Shown piece after piece: positions 7,063 to 14,160 of a DNA stretch of 14,564 nucleotides. The notes under the pieces are model-generated. The model had not been told where the DNA came from, ran no database searches, and saw only the letters and a program-made list of their open reading frames with translations. A program made the translations under genes and the position numbers. The first letter of the stretch is position 1. The number at the start of each line of letters is the position of its first letter. Source of the DNA: Clostridiaceae bacterium (lineage in GTDB: Bacteria; Bacillota; Clostridia; DSM-8532). Location: assembly GCA_012727625.1 (NCBI GenBank), contig JAAYGP010000103.1, positions 1 to 14,564 on the forward strand, in the 5' to 3' direction.

Positions 7063-8307
7063 ATGAAAAAAGTATTCATGATAGCGCACCAGTTTCCTCC
7101 AATCGGTGGTTCAGGGGTGCAGAGAACAACAAAATTCCTGAAATATATGCCCGAATTCGGATGGGAAGGTGTAGTGTTTACACGTGATGCTGAAAAAGCA
7201 CAGCTAACCGATGAAACACTATGCACTGAAATCCCTGAGGGTACTTTAATTTACAGAAGCAATGCCTGGGATTTATCTGAGCTGATACCTCCATTAGACC
7301 TTGCGGGAAAATATATACGTCGAAGAATTCTGGTTCCTGACGGAGAGCGCCTGTGGCAGATTTTCTCAGTGAAAAAGGCTGTTGAAATTGTAAAAAACAG
7401 TAATTTTCAGCTTATTTATTCAACTTCCCAGCCTTTCAGCACGCATCTGTTAGCTATGGAAATAAAAAAGGAATTTCCTGATTTGCCGTGGGTTGCCGAC
7501 TTTCGGGATGAATGGACCCACAATGCCTTTGTCAGGGCATATGGGTATAGCAGGCGCAGGATAAAAAAAGAGAAAATAATGGAGCGGAGTGTATTTGATA
7601 GAGCTGATAAAGTTGTTATAAACACACCGTTTATGAAAGCCAATTCCGTCGGCGAATATTCTGAGCTGGAGAATAAATTTCATGTAATTCCGAACGGTTA
7701 TGACAAGGAGGACTTTGAGGGGTTTGAAACGGGCGGAAGAAACGAAAAGTTCACATTAACGTATACGGGGCTTATTTACGGAAATACAAGCCCGGAGATT
7801 GTTTTCAAAGCAGTTTCTAAACTTATTGCCGAAAATGCTGTAAACCCCTCCGGTATCAGAATGCGATTCATAGGAAGGTTCAAGGTTGACGAGCTTAACA
7901 GAATAGCAAATTCTTATAACCTCTCCGGAATCGTTGAATTACTTCCATACATGCCCCACAGGGAATGCTTGAGCAATTTAGTGAAATCAGACGCTGTTCT
8001 GCTGCTTCTGGGGAAAGGTACAGAGGCTATTTACACAGGAAAGCTGATGGAGTATATTAACACCGGCAAACCAATCCTGGCATCTGTTCCGGCAAAGGGG
8101 GCGGCAGCAGCTCTCATTAAAGAAACGAGAACCGGACTGGTGGCTGATTGTGAGGATGTGGAGGCAACAGCAAAATGTTTTAAAGCTCTGTATGACAACT
8201 GGCTTACCGGAAAAGACAGTTTTAATCCCGACAAGGAAAAAATAGCCAGGTATGAAAGACGGGAATTAACAAGAAAATTGGTGGAGATTTTTGATAGTTT
8301 GTGTTAG
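7063..8307 (+). CDS. GT4-type glycosyltransferase
   Basis: The 414-residue protein has the two-Rossmann (GT-B) layout of family-4 glycosyltransferases. The N-terminal domain begins VFMIAHQFPPIGGSGVQRTTKF with the glycine-rich GGSG acceptor loop (15-18), and ADFRDEWTH (145-153) is typical of this subgroup. The linker carries VIPNGYDKEDF (198-208). The C-terminal nucleotide-sugar domain contains TGKLMEYINTGKPILA (325-340), with E330 in the place of the second Glu of the usual E-x7-E motif. A ribosome binding site CGGAGG at 7047-7052 sets the start. No signal peptide or membrane helix: a cytoplasmic or membrane-peripheral enzyme adding one sugar to an undecaprenyl-linked oligosaccharide is inferred. 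Only this and the CsaB-fused transferase are in the window, so other transferases of the pathway must lie elsewhere. Donor sugar unknown. Confidence 0.88.
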   Translation: MKKVFMIAHQFPPIGGSGVQRTTKFLKYMPEFGWEGVVFTRDAEKAQLTDETLCTEIPEGTLIYRSNAWDLSELIPPLDLAGKYIRRRILVPDGERLWQIFSVKKAVEIVKNSNFQLIYSTSQPFSTHLLAMEIKKEFPDLPWVADFRDEWTHNAFVRAYGYSRRRIKKEKIMERSVFDRADKVVINTPFMKANSVGEYSELENKFHVIPNGYDKEDFEGFETGGRNEKFTLTYTGLIYGNTSPEIVFKAVSKLIAENAVNPSGIRMRFIGRFKVDELNRIANSYNLSGIVELLPYMPHRECLSNLVKSDAVLLLLGKGTEAIYTGKLMEYINTGKPILASVPAKGAAAALIKETRTGLVADCEDVEATAKCFKALYDNWLTGKDSFNPDKEKIARYERRELTRKLVEIFDSLC

Positions 8308-8402
8308 AATGTTAATTGATTTTATTGTAAAAGCTTGAATAAATATTAACGCTTATACTAAAATAAAAGTTTTACTTCAGGATACGAAAGGATGTAACCG
8401 TT

Positions 8403-8882
8403 ATGAAAATTCTGGACGAAAAAGGAAAATTATTTGGTCTTATTAACATTATTGATCTGGGTGTTATTCTTGTAATCCTGGCTGTCATAGCCGGCGGAAT
8501 CTGGTATATGAAAAAGGACACCCCTGCACAGACTGTTAATACAAAAGACTATTATATTACATTAAAAGTTGAAGCGGTCAGTAAGGATGTTCTGGATGCA
8601 TTGGAAGTGGGGGATCGTTTTTACTATGGCAACAGCTTTTTGGATGTAACGATTACGGAAATTGACTCAGAGCCCGCAAGAATAGATGTTTACACTGCGG
8701 ACGGAGACATTATTGTGAAGAGGCATCCGGAACTTTTGGATATCTATGTGAAAGTGCTGGTTAAAAGTCCCGCCAATGAGCCTATGATTTATATTGCCCA
8801 GACACATGCGACGGTTGGTAAACTGATTGCCCTTAAAACAGACCGGGTTGAGGTTCCGTCAGTAGTAATCAGGATTGAGTAA
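8403..8882 (+). CDS. DUF4330 domain protein, membrane anchored
   Basis: The 159-residue protein opens with MKILDEKGKLFGLINIIDLGVILVIL, the signature start of DUF4330: a short cytoplasmic segment, one membrane helix (about 18-35), then an extracytoplasmic beta-rich domain of ~120 residues ending VEVPSVVIRIE. The function of this family is not established. A ribosome binding site AAAGG (8387-8391) supports the ATG. A good -10-like TATACT at 8354-8359 lies upstream, but no -35 box at proper spacing was found. It is followed after 13 bases by a membrane-associated repeat protein and then the Wzy-like polymerase, all tightly spaced. That arrangement suggests an accessory role in polymer assembly or export, for instance a periplasm-facing partner of the polymerase; this is inference from context only. 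Confidence 0.85.
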   Translation: MKILDEKGKLFGLINIIDLGVILVILAVIAGGIWYMKKDTPAQTVNTKDYYITLKVEAVSKDVLDALEVGDRFYYGNSFLDVTITEIDSEPARIDVYTADGDIIVKRHPELLDIYVKVLVKSPANEPMIYIAQTHATVGKLIALKTDRVEVPSVVIRIE

Positions 8883-8895
8883 TAGGAGATTAAAG

Positions 8896-9414
8896 ATGCA
8901 GATTGTAAAAAACAGCATTGCAATGCGCCTGTTCAGGTTATTATACATTTACTATAATAACAGCTATGTTAAACGTATAGTGCTATGGATTGTCAATGTA
9001 TACAGATACAGCATTCTCGTCAGGGTGTTTGAGTCAGTGGCACGCCGTCGAAGTGCCATGGAAAGCTCTGTTTTTATTAAAGTAATCAGGATATTATTTA
9101 ATTATGTGGACAGGTTCGTAATGCGGGTTTCAAAGGTAATATCGGATGCTTCCGGAAAAAGCGTTATTGAGTCTGTTGTGAAAGCATTTAAAGATACGAT
9201 TTCGGGCGGGAAAGCAACTGCTTTGATACTGCCTTTATTTGGTATGGGTTATGCCCTTGGCAGAATTGTTCAGAACAGGTTTATGCTCCGGGATATACTG
9301 TTTTTGGGTATTACATTTATTGCCGGGGCTGTATTTATGGCAGACTCCGAAAAAAGAAAAATTGCTTTGGAAAACAGTTTTATAGTAAAAATTTATAAAC
9401 TGATTATGGAATAA
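8896..9414 (+). CDS. Membrane protein with ~16-residue amphipathic repeats, unknown function
   Basis: I do not recognise this 172-residue family. Its N-terminal third is a series of similar segments: NSIAMRLFRLL (6-16), NSYVKRIVLWI (22-32), YSILVRVFESV (38-48), SSVFIKVIRIL (57-67), a degenerate KSVIESVVKAF (88-98), and a last copy NSFIVKIYKLI (160-170) at the C-terminus. The shared pattern is S, three mostly hydrophobic residues, R/K, two hydrophobics, then usually R/K, suggesting basic amphipathic helices. Two likely membrane helices follow at about 108-124 and 131-148. The ATG at 8896 is chosen because AGGAG (8884-8888) lies 7 bases before it; a TTG at 8875 would overlap the upstream gene. 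It sits between the DUF4330 gene and the polymerase gene (11-base gap) and is almost certainly co-translated with them, so a role at the membrane in polysaccharide assembly is inferred. Confidence 0.75.
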   Translation: MQIVKNSIAMRLFRLLYIYYNNSYVKRIVLWIVNVYRYSILVRVFESVARRRSAMESSVFIKVIRILFNYVDRFVMRVSKVISDASGKSVIESVVKAFKDTISGGKATALILPLFGMGYALGRIVQNRFMLRDILFLGITFIAGAVFMADSEKRKIALENSFIVKIYKLIME

Positions 9415-9425
9415 AGGTGAAGTTG

Positions 9426-10910
9426 ATGAAAGCATTTAAAAATATAGCTGTTTTTGGTGGGATATTCGTTTCAGGAATCCTTTCGTCATATCTTGGATTA
9501 ATGCCCACAGTTGCGGTCATTACCCTGGTTGTCGGGCTGGTTATTATTTTTACGGATTATGAAAAAGCGACACTGATTGCCGCTCTGTACACTGCCTTTG
9601 AATTTGTTCTGCGGTCTGTAATCGGGCGTCCCGGTTCTCAGATTCTTTCAATGTTCGGAAAAAGAGTTTATTTTGATTTTATTCAAAAGGCAATTGAATC
9701 GCCAACGGCTTTTTCATCTTATTGGGATGAGCTGGCGCTTCTTTTTTGTTTCGGTGTCTGGTTTTATAAATGGGTCATACACAGAAAAGAAAGACCATAT
9801 CGTGAAACACCCCTTGATTTTTCCATTTTATTATTCATGACAGTCGGTGTTGTTCTGCTCTTTGTTGCAGCCCCTGATTTCTCCATTGGGGTTGAGGGTT
9901 TAAGGGCAGTCATACAATATATATTGTGGTTTTTTGTTGTTGTTCAGCTTTTAAAGACACCAAAAGGCGTAAAAAGGCTGTTAAATGTCCTGCTCATCTC
10001 AGGTCTGCTGGTTAGCCTTTACGGGATATATCAGTATATATTGGCAGTTCAGATACCGTCATCATGGACGGATATTGCTGAAGGAGAGGTCAGGACCCGT
10101 GTGTTCTCAATATTTACCAGACCAAATATGCTTGCGGGTTATCTGTCACTGCTGATTCCCGTTGCAGTCGGAATGTATTTTGCGGAGAAGGAGCGCAAAA
10201 GAAAAATCTACGTGGCATCAGCCATCGGGGCAATGTCTTTATGTCTACTGTTTACAATGTCCCGGGGCGGTTGGATCTTTTGTTTTTTAGCGTTAATCAT
10301 ATTTGTATTTCTGAAGAATAGAAAGCTGGTTGCCCCCGTTATTGTCGCAATGGCTGCCGTTTTCATGTTCACGGTTGTTTTTGTCCCATCTATTTCAAAC
10401 CGGATTTTGTATCTGCTGTCCAGCGATTATATAGAAAGCAGCAGCGTGGGAGGACGGGTTTACAGGACGATTACAGGCTACCGGCTTTTCATGGAGAACT
10501 TCTGGCTTGGAATGGGCCATGGCCAGTTTGGAGGCTCTGTCGCTTTAAACCACAAGCTGAACAACACTTTCTCAATGGATAATTACTATATGAAAACAGC
10601 TGTGGAAATGGGAATATTCGGGCTGACGGCATTCTTAATGCTTATGTATTCAACAATCGCATGGTGTTTAAGAGCGCTTTCCAGGATTAAGGATAATGCG
10701 CAGAAAGACTGGACAAGAGGGATTATCGCCGGCCTTTCAGCTATAATAATGTTTAACCTGTCTGAAAATATGTTTGAAATTCCTTTAATTTCAACATATT
10801 TCTGGCTTCTTGCGGGTGTGGTTATGTTTCTTGCATACGGGAAACCGCAGATTGAAAGGGAAAAAAATAGCGATGAAAATCCGGTTACTGTTTCAGCGGA
10901 GACAGAGTAA
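9426..10910 (+). CDS. O-antigen ligase/Wzy-type polymerase
   Basis: The 494-residue integral membrane protein has about 10-12 hydrophobic helices and the Wzy_C/WaaL-type core: a large loop holding RTRVFSIFTRPNMLAGYLSLLIP (residues ~224-246), MSRGGW (278-283) after the next helix, and GMGHGQFGG (362-370) in a second extracytoplasmic loop. These arginine- and glycine-rich loop motifs are typical of enzymes that polymerise or transfer undecaprenyl-pyrophosphate-linked glycans outside the membrane. ATG 9426 is preferred, with AAGGTGA at 9414-9420; a GTG at 9417 would overlap that site. The product ends in a charged tail. Its last 26 bases overlap the end of the convergent glycosyltransferase-CsaB gene. 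In a Gram-positive it probably polymerises the repeat unit exported by the flippase upstream, or ligates glycan to the wall. Ligase and polymerase functions cannot be separated by sequence alone. Confidence 0.85.
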   Translation: MKAFKNIAVFGGIFVSGILSSYLGLMPTVAVITLVVGLVIIFTDYEKATLIAALYTAFEFVLRSVIGRPGSQILSMFGKRVYFDFIQKAIESPTAFSSYWDELALLFCFGVWFYKWVIHRKERPYRETPLDFSILLFMTVGVVLLFVAAPDFSIGVEGLRAVIQYILWFFVVVQLLKTPKGVKRLLNVLLISGLLVSLYGIYQYILAVQIPSSWTDIAEGEVRTRVFSIFTRPNMLAGYLSLLIPVAVGMYFAEKERKRKIYVASAIGAMSLCLLFTMSRGGWIFCFLALIIFVFLKNRKLVAPVIVAMAAVFMFTVVFVPSISNRILYLLSSDYIESSSVGGRVYRTITGYRLFMENFWLGMGHGQFGGSVALNHKLNNTFSMDNYYMKTAVEMGIFGLTAFLMLMYSTIAWCLRALSRIKDNAQKDWTRGIIAGLSAIIMFNLSENMFEIPLISTYFWLLAGVVMFLAYGKPQIEREKNSDENPVTVSAETE

Positions 10911-13116
10911 GCTCTATTGCTTCCAAAACCTTTTGTTCCAGGCATGGTTTCATTTCCTTAAGAGTGTCTTTAATGGATGAAGCATTGTGCCAGACATAGT
11001 TAATCTTTTCCATTAATTTTGGCATTGAAAAACTATCATTCCATTGAACAAAGGGCTGGTTAATTGACTCCATGAAATAGTCAACTTTCGGTTCATAAGC
11101 AAGCCCTACCATGGGAAGCCCCATGTTTACCGCATATATTAACGAATGAAGCCTCATACCGATTACCAAATCTGTATTTCCAAGAATTGACATGATCTCA
11201 TTGACAGAATACCTGCCATTTATAACATATCCTTTTTTCTGCATACGACGGATGATCTTTCTGGAAAATCGAAGATCATCAGGGTGCTGCATCGGTACAA
11301 AGAGCGGTATGGCATTGTAATCAGCGGTAATTTTATCAGCCAGGGAAGCAAGAATCTCCTCGGAGCGCTTTACCTTTTTCCATTTTCTCAGGCAAAATGC
11401 AATAGTTCTTTCACCTGAAGGGATGCCTTCATTTTTAAGTATCTTAAGACCAACTTTTAAGTCCCCGGGAGGAAGCGCCAATACCGGGTCAACAGCCACT
11501 TTGGTAATCGGTTTTGTGACCCCGAGGGATTTCAGCTCCTCATAGGCGTTAGGATCCCTTAATGTAATTACTTCCATTTTGTCTAAAATTTCAGATGCCG
11601 CATTACGGTTCCTTTTTCTTGTCAAAGGACCAAGACCATTGGCAAACAGCACTCCATCAGCTCCCTTTTTCAAGGCAAGCTTAATCATAGACAGGTAATA
11701 CCACAGTGAACGGCTGCTGGTTCCGTCCTGAATGAGAGTGCCGCCTCCGCTTATAAAAAGCCTTGTTTTTGACAGAATTAAAGGAAGCTTTATGGGGTGA
11801 AAACGGTATACTGACTGAACACGATATAATTCGCGGGTTTGGGATGGATTGTTGGACAATACCACTACCGATAAATCCTTGTAGTAACGCTGCACATGGT
11901 CTATGAAAGACTTCAATATCGCGTCATCACCGCTGTTATCATAACCGTAATAGCCAAGTACGGTTATGTCGTATAATTTTTTGTCCATTTTGTTTTGCTT
12001 TTCTTTCCGAAGCATGGATTTATATATTCCAAGCTGGGTGCTGCACATAGATTCCAGTGAAAAATGCTCTTTTGCCCTTTGGTACAGTTTTTCACCCATA
12101 TTGCGACGTTTTTCAGGATCACTTATTAGTGTTTCAAGGTGCTCTGCCAATGCATTGCTGTCACCCGGAGTGTATAAAAATCCATTTTCATTCTGAACAA
12201 AAAGATCTTCAAGCCCGCCCACTTTGCTTGATACGGTGGCCTTTTTCATTCTGGCTCCCTCCAGAATAACATAGGGGAAACTTTCGCTGTACGATGCAAG
12301 AACATTTATATCAATGAATTCCAGGAAAGAGAGAGGCTCGGTCACCCAGCCAAGAAAAAGCACATTATCAGATATTCCAAGTGAATTTGCCTTCTTTTCA
12401 AGAACCTGCTGCAAATCATCCCCTTTCCCTGCAATCAAAAATTTCGTGTTGGGATGTTTTTTCAACACCTTAGCTGCTGCGTCGAGAAAAACAGTGTGCC
12501 CCTTAACCGGATGCAATCTCGCAAGAATACCAACAAACACGTCACCGGAGTTTACTTTAATGCCGTATTTTTCGGCAAAAACATCGAGCGGAAGAATTTC
12601 AACCTGGTTGTCAAAGGGTATACCGTTATAGACCGTATAAATACGATGTGCCGGGAACCCTCTTTTAATAAGCATATCCTTGAAATTCTCGGACACAGCT
12701 ATATAATAATCAATCAACCTTAATGCAATAGTGTTGATTAAACCAAAAGAATACATTTTTAAAACACTGTGAAGATAATCCAGCCTGTAATCGCTGTGTA
12801 TTGTTGAGACAACGGGAATACCTGTTTTATGCTTCACAAAAACACCAATCATGTTTGCTTTGGCGCCGTGGGTGTGAAGGATATCATATTTTCCTTCCAC
12901 TGTTATTTTTATTATTTTTCTGATATCAGAAAATATATTCCCGGATCGAACAACAACAACATCGATCCCCATGGCCCTGGCGTCATCGGCAAAGGGCCCG
13001 GGACGCAAGCTTATAAGTTTAACACTGATTTTTTCTCCAAGTTGCTTTACCAGTGACAGGACATGGCTTTTTGCGCCACCCTCGTCACCGCCTCCGATTA
13101 AATGTAACACTCTCAT
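10885..13116 (-). CDS. csaB: GT4 glycosyltransferase fused to CsaB-type polysaccharide pyruvyltransferase
   Basis: One uninterrupted 743-residue frame contains two enzymes. Residues 1-~372 are a GT4 transferase: LHLIGGGDEGGAKSHVL at the start, HTHGAKANMIG (81-91), LARLHPVKGHTVFLDA (198-213) and the E-x7-E motif ESFPYVILE (278-286). Residues ~377-743 are a CsaB-like domain: GYYGYDNSGDDAIL (388-401), SGGGTLIQD (456-464), NGLGPL (493-498) and GMRLHSLIYA (653-662). CsaB proteins transfer pyruvate from phosphoenolpyruvate to ManNAc-type residues of secondary wall polymers, creating the ligand for SLH domains. The linker (~368-378) has an internal Met377 with no ribosome binding site, so a true fusion is likely. 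It may couple sugar addition to pyruvylation of the same acceptor. The ribosome binding site is weak. The gene converges on, and overlaps, the polymerase gene. Confidence 0.9.
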   Translation of the reverse strand: MRVLHLIGGGDEGGAKSHVLSLVKQLGEKISVKLISLRPGPFADDARAMGIDVVVVRSGNIFSDIRKIIKITVEGKYDILHTHGAKANMIGVFVKHKTGIPVVSTIHSDYRLDYLHSVLKMYSFGLINTIALRLIDYYIAVSENFKDMLIKRGFPAHRIYTVYNGIPFDNQVEILPLDVFAEKYGIKVNSGDVFVGILARLHPVKGHTVFLDAAAKVLKKHPNTKFLIAGKGDDLQQVLEKKANSLGISDNVLFLGWVTEPLSFLEFIDINVLASYSESFPYVILEGARMKKATVSSKVGGLEDLFVQNENGFLYTPGDSNALAEHLETLISDPEKRRNMGEKLYQRAKEHFSLESMCSTQLGIYKSMLRKEKQNKMDKKLYDITVLGYYGYDNSGDDAILKSFIDHVQRYYKDLSVVVLSNNPSQTRELYRVQSVYRFHPIKLPLILSKTRLFISGGGTLIQDGTSSRSLWYYLSMIKLALKKGADGVLFANGLGPLTRKRNRNAASEILDKMEVITLRDPNAYEELKSLGVTKPITKVAVDPVLALPPGDLKVGLKILKNEGIPSGERTIAFCLRKWKKVKRSEEILASLADKITADYNAIPLFVPMQHPDDLRFSRKIIRRMQKKGYVINGRYSVNEIMSILGNTDLVIGMRLHSLIYAVNMGLPMVGLAYEPKVDYFMESINQPFVQWNDSFSMPKLMEKINYVWHNASSIKDTLKEMKPCLEQKVLEAIELTLSPLKQ

Positions 13117-13173
13117 AATAAATATTCCATTCCGCTACGATATAAAATTTTTCTTCCTTTACAAGTTAACCGT

Positions 13174-13202
13174 ATTATACCGTATCAATAAAAAAAAATA
13201 AA
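13174..13202 (-). promoter_or_regulatory. Candidate promoter for the glycosyltransferase-CsaB gene
   Basis: On the minus strand a perfect TATAAT (13174-13179) lies 17 bases from a poor -35 (TTTATT, 13197-13202) within a T-rich tract. It falls between the minus-strand terminator and the ATG at 13116, giving a leader of about 50 bases. It would let the gene be transcribed independently of any upstream read-through. Confidence 0.45.
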
Positions 13203-13219
13203 GATAATGCATTTAGTGC

Positions 13220-13244
13220 AAAAAAAATCGGAGCTCTCGCTCCG
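13220..13244 (-). terminator. Minus-strand intrinsic terminator
   Basis: CGGAGC and GCTCCG (13229-13234 and 13239-13244) form a perfect 6-bp GC-rich stem with a 4-base loop. On the minus strand it is followed by A and eight T residues (13220-13227). On the plus strand there is no adjacent T-run. No protein gene reads toward it on the minus strand, so it must end a non-coding transcript or attenuate a leader of the glycosyltransferase-CsaB gene. Confidence 0.8.
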
Positions 13245-13440
13245 CTTGTTAGAATGTTTTTTACTGTGATTGCACATTTTAAACCGATTATCTGCAATCA
13301 CAGTATGGCTGTTCAGCATCTATTATGCTGATGCAAGCTGTCTGCAACAACTTGCGCCTGAAAGCCATTGTAAGCTTCCTGGCAGATAATCATATTATAA
13401 AAGAAAGGAGGTAAAAGTATGTTAAAAAGTATCAGTGTAC
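13220..13440 (-). ncRNA. Candidate structured small RNA or attenuated leader
   Basis: Read on the minus strand from a predicted start near 13440, the ~220-nt transcript would have an unstructured 5' part, then ATGGCT (13363-13368) pairing with AGCCAT (13305-13310) as a closing stem around two hairpins: GCAAG/CTTGC (13333-13337, 13351-13355) and TCAGCAT/ATGCTGA (13313-13319, 13325-13331). A perfect 13-bp hairpin follows (13262-13274 with 13293-13305, 18-base loop) and then the intrinsic terminator. Its first base pair competes with the closing stem at base 13305. A promoter-like sequence lies just upstream. No significant protein frame is present. It matches no RNA family I can name. It could be a free regulatory RNA or a riboswitch/attenuator controlling the glycosyltransferase-CsaB gene about 100 bases beyond the terminator. 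All pairings are read from the sequence; transcription is inferred. Confidence 0.55.
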
Positions 13441-13445
13441 ATTAA
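13419..13445 (+). CDS. Eight-codon reading frame with near-perfect ribosome binding site
   Basis: AGAAAGGAGG at 13402-13411, an almost full complement of the 16S rRNA 3' end, precedes an ATG at 13419 by 7 bases. The frame encodes MLKSISVH and stops at TAA. Beyond the stop the same frame stays open for 18 more codons (YYNGFSLAITSDKININF). The peptide could be a leader, a relic of a small gene hit by a stop, or coincidence. The same bases lie inside the 5' part of the minus-strand RNA candidate, so the two would be antisense to each other. Confidence 0.25.
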   Translation: MLKSISVH

Positions 13446-13446
13446 T

Positions 13447-13476
13447 ATTATAACGGCTTTAGCCTTGCAATAACAA
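13447..13476 (-). promoter_or_regulatory. Candidate promoter for the minus-strand RNA
   Basis: On the minus strand TTGTTA (13471-13476) and a perfect TATAAT (13447-13452) are separated by 18 bases, predicting a start near 13440. It points at the stem-rich segment that ends in the minus-strand terminator. Confidence 0.45.
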
Positions 13477-13511
13477 GTGACAAAATAAACATAAATTTTT
13501 AAGGCAAAGCC
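13455..13511. repeat. Interrupted inverted repeat in the mrnC upstream spacer
   Basis: GGCTTT-A-GCCTT (13455-13466) is complementary to AAGGCAAAGCC (13501-13511), 11 pairs with one bulged base, with a 34-base AT-rich loop. The left arm lies within the spacer of the minus-strand promoter candidate, so it could be an operator or a plus-strand RNA stem. The remaining spacer 13512-13576 shows nothing I can name. Confidence 0.45.
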
Positions 13512-13576
13512 ATATTGTTTGTATATTCTACATACTAAGCCGCTTAAATGGGCTTAACCCGGAAATTAGTTTAACA

Positions 13577-13605
13577 TGGTAAAGTATTTCGGTTATATGT
13601 ATAAT
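13577..13605 (+). promoter_or_regulatory. Candidate promoter for mrnC-rlmB
   Basis: A perfect -10 box TATAAT (13600-13605) lies 68 bases before the mrnC ATG. The best -35 at 17-base spacing (TGGTAA, 13577-13582) is poor. The resulting leader contains a short CGGC-GGAA-GCCG hairpin (13635-13646) with a GNRA-type tetraloop. Confidence 0.4.
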
Positions 13606-13672
13606 AAGATTGCTGACTTCTGTCGCTGCTTTAACGGCGGAAGCCGGCTGACTGGCTGAAAGGTTGGTAAAT

Positions 13673-14107
13673 ATGGAGCAGAGACAGGAAAAAATATCTT
13701 TACAGGTTAAGCAGTTTTCTCCGCTGGTTCTGGCATGGGTAGGAGATTCCGTGTTTGATTTGTTTATAAGGTGTCGCCTTGCCATGAGAAAAAGCGGATC
13801 CGCACATAAATTGCATGTAAAAGCCATAAGTTATGTCAGTGCGGAAGCGCAAAGCAGTATTGCAGACGTGCTTTATTACAGGTTAAACGAAGAGGAAAAA
13901 GCAATTTTCAGGAGAGGGAGAAACTCGAAATCAGCAACCATTCCAAAACATGCCGATGTATTGGATTACAGGCGTGCCACTGCTTTAGAGGCGGTTTTGG
14001 GGTATTTGCATCTTTGCGGAAAAAAGGAGCGCCTTAATGAGTTGCTGAACATGGCTGTCAATATAATCGAACAGGCAGAAGACACAAAAAAAGAAAACGG
14101 GTCCTGA
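13673..14107 (+). CDS. mrnC: Mini-ribonuclease III
   Basis: The 144-residue cytoplasmic protein is a stand-alone RNase III catalytic domain without a double-stranded-RNA-binding domain, the hallmark of Mini-III, which matures the ends of 23S rRNA in Firmicutes. Signature segments are LVLAWVGDSVFDLFIRCRL (acidic D25, in the position of the catalytic Asp), HKLHVKAISYVSAEAQ (45-60), RRGRNSKSATIPKHADVLDYRRATALEAVLGYLHL (80-114) with E106 in the place of the second metal-binding acid. Length is normal. ATG 13673 is supported by AAAGG (13659-13663); a TTG at 13664 would overlap that site. In many Firmicutes this gene follows cysS; here a long non-coding spacer and the csaB fusion gene precede it. 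The next gene is rlmB, 53 bases downstream, a common pairing that places both in ribosome assembly. Confidence 0.93.
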   Translation: MEQRQEKISLQVKQFSPLVLAWVGDSVFDLFIRCRLAMRKSGSAHKLHVKAISYVSAEAQSSIADVLYYRLNEEEKAIFRRGRNSKSATIPKHADVLDYRRATALEAVLGYLHLCGKKERLNELLNMAVNIIEQAEDTKKENGS

Positions 14108-14160
14108 GCTGGCTTGTATGGCAGCCAATACAATTGTACAGGGAGATGTGAAAGGAAATA

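Noticed and set aside
8354..8359. TATACT as a separate promoter for the DUF4330 operon
   Set aside because: The -10 box is good but no -35 box at 16-18 bases and no extended -10 was found, so I mention it only in the gene entry.
10586..10945. 119-codon minus-strand frame opposite the polymerase end
   Set aside because: It is antisense to the polymerase and overlaps the csaB end in another frame; no start signal or family features.
13262..13305. 13-bp inverted repeat as a terminator in its own right
   Set aside because: Neither strand has a suitable T-run right after it, and the 18-base loop is large; it fits better as a stem of the proposed RNA.
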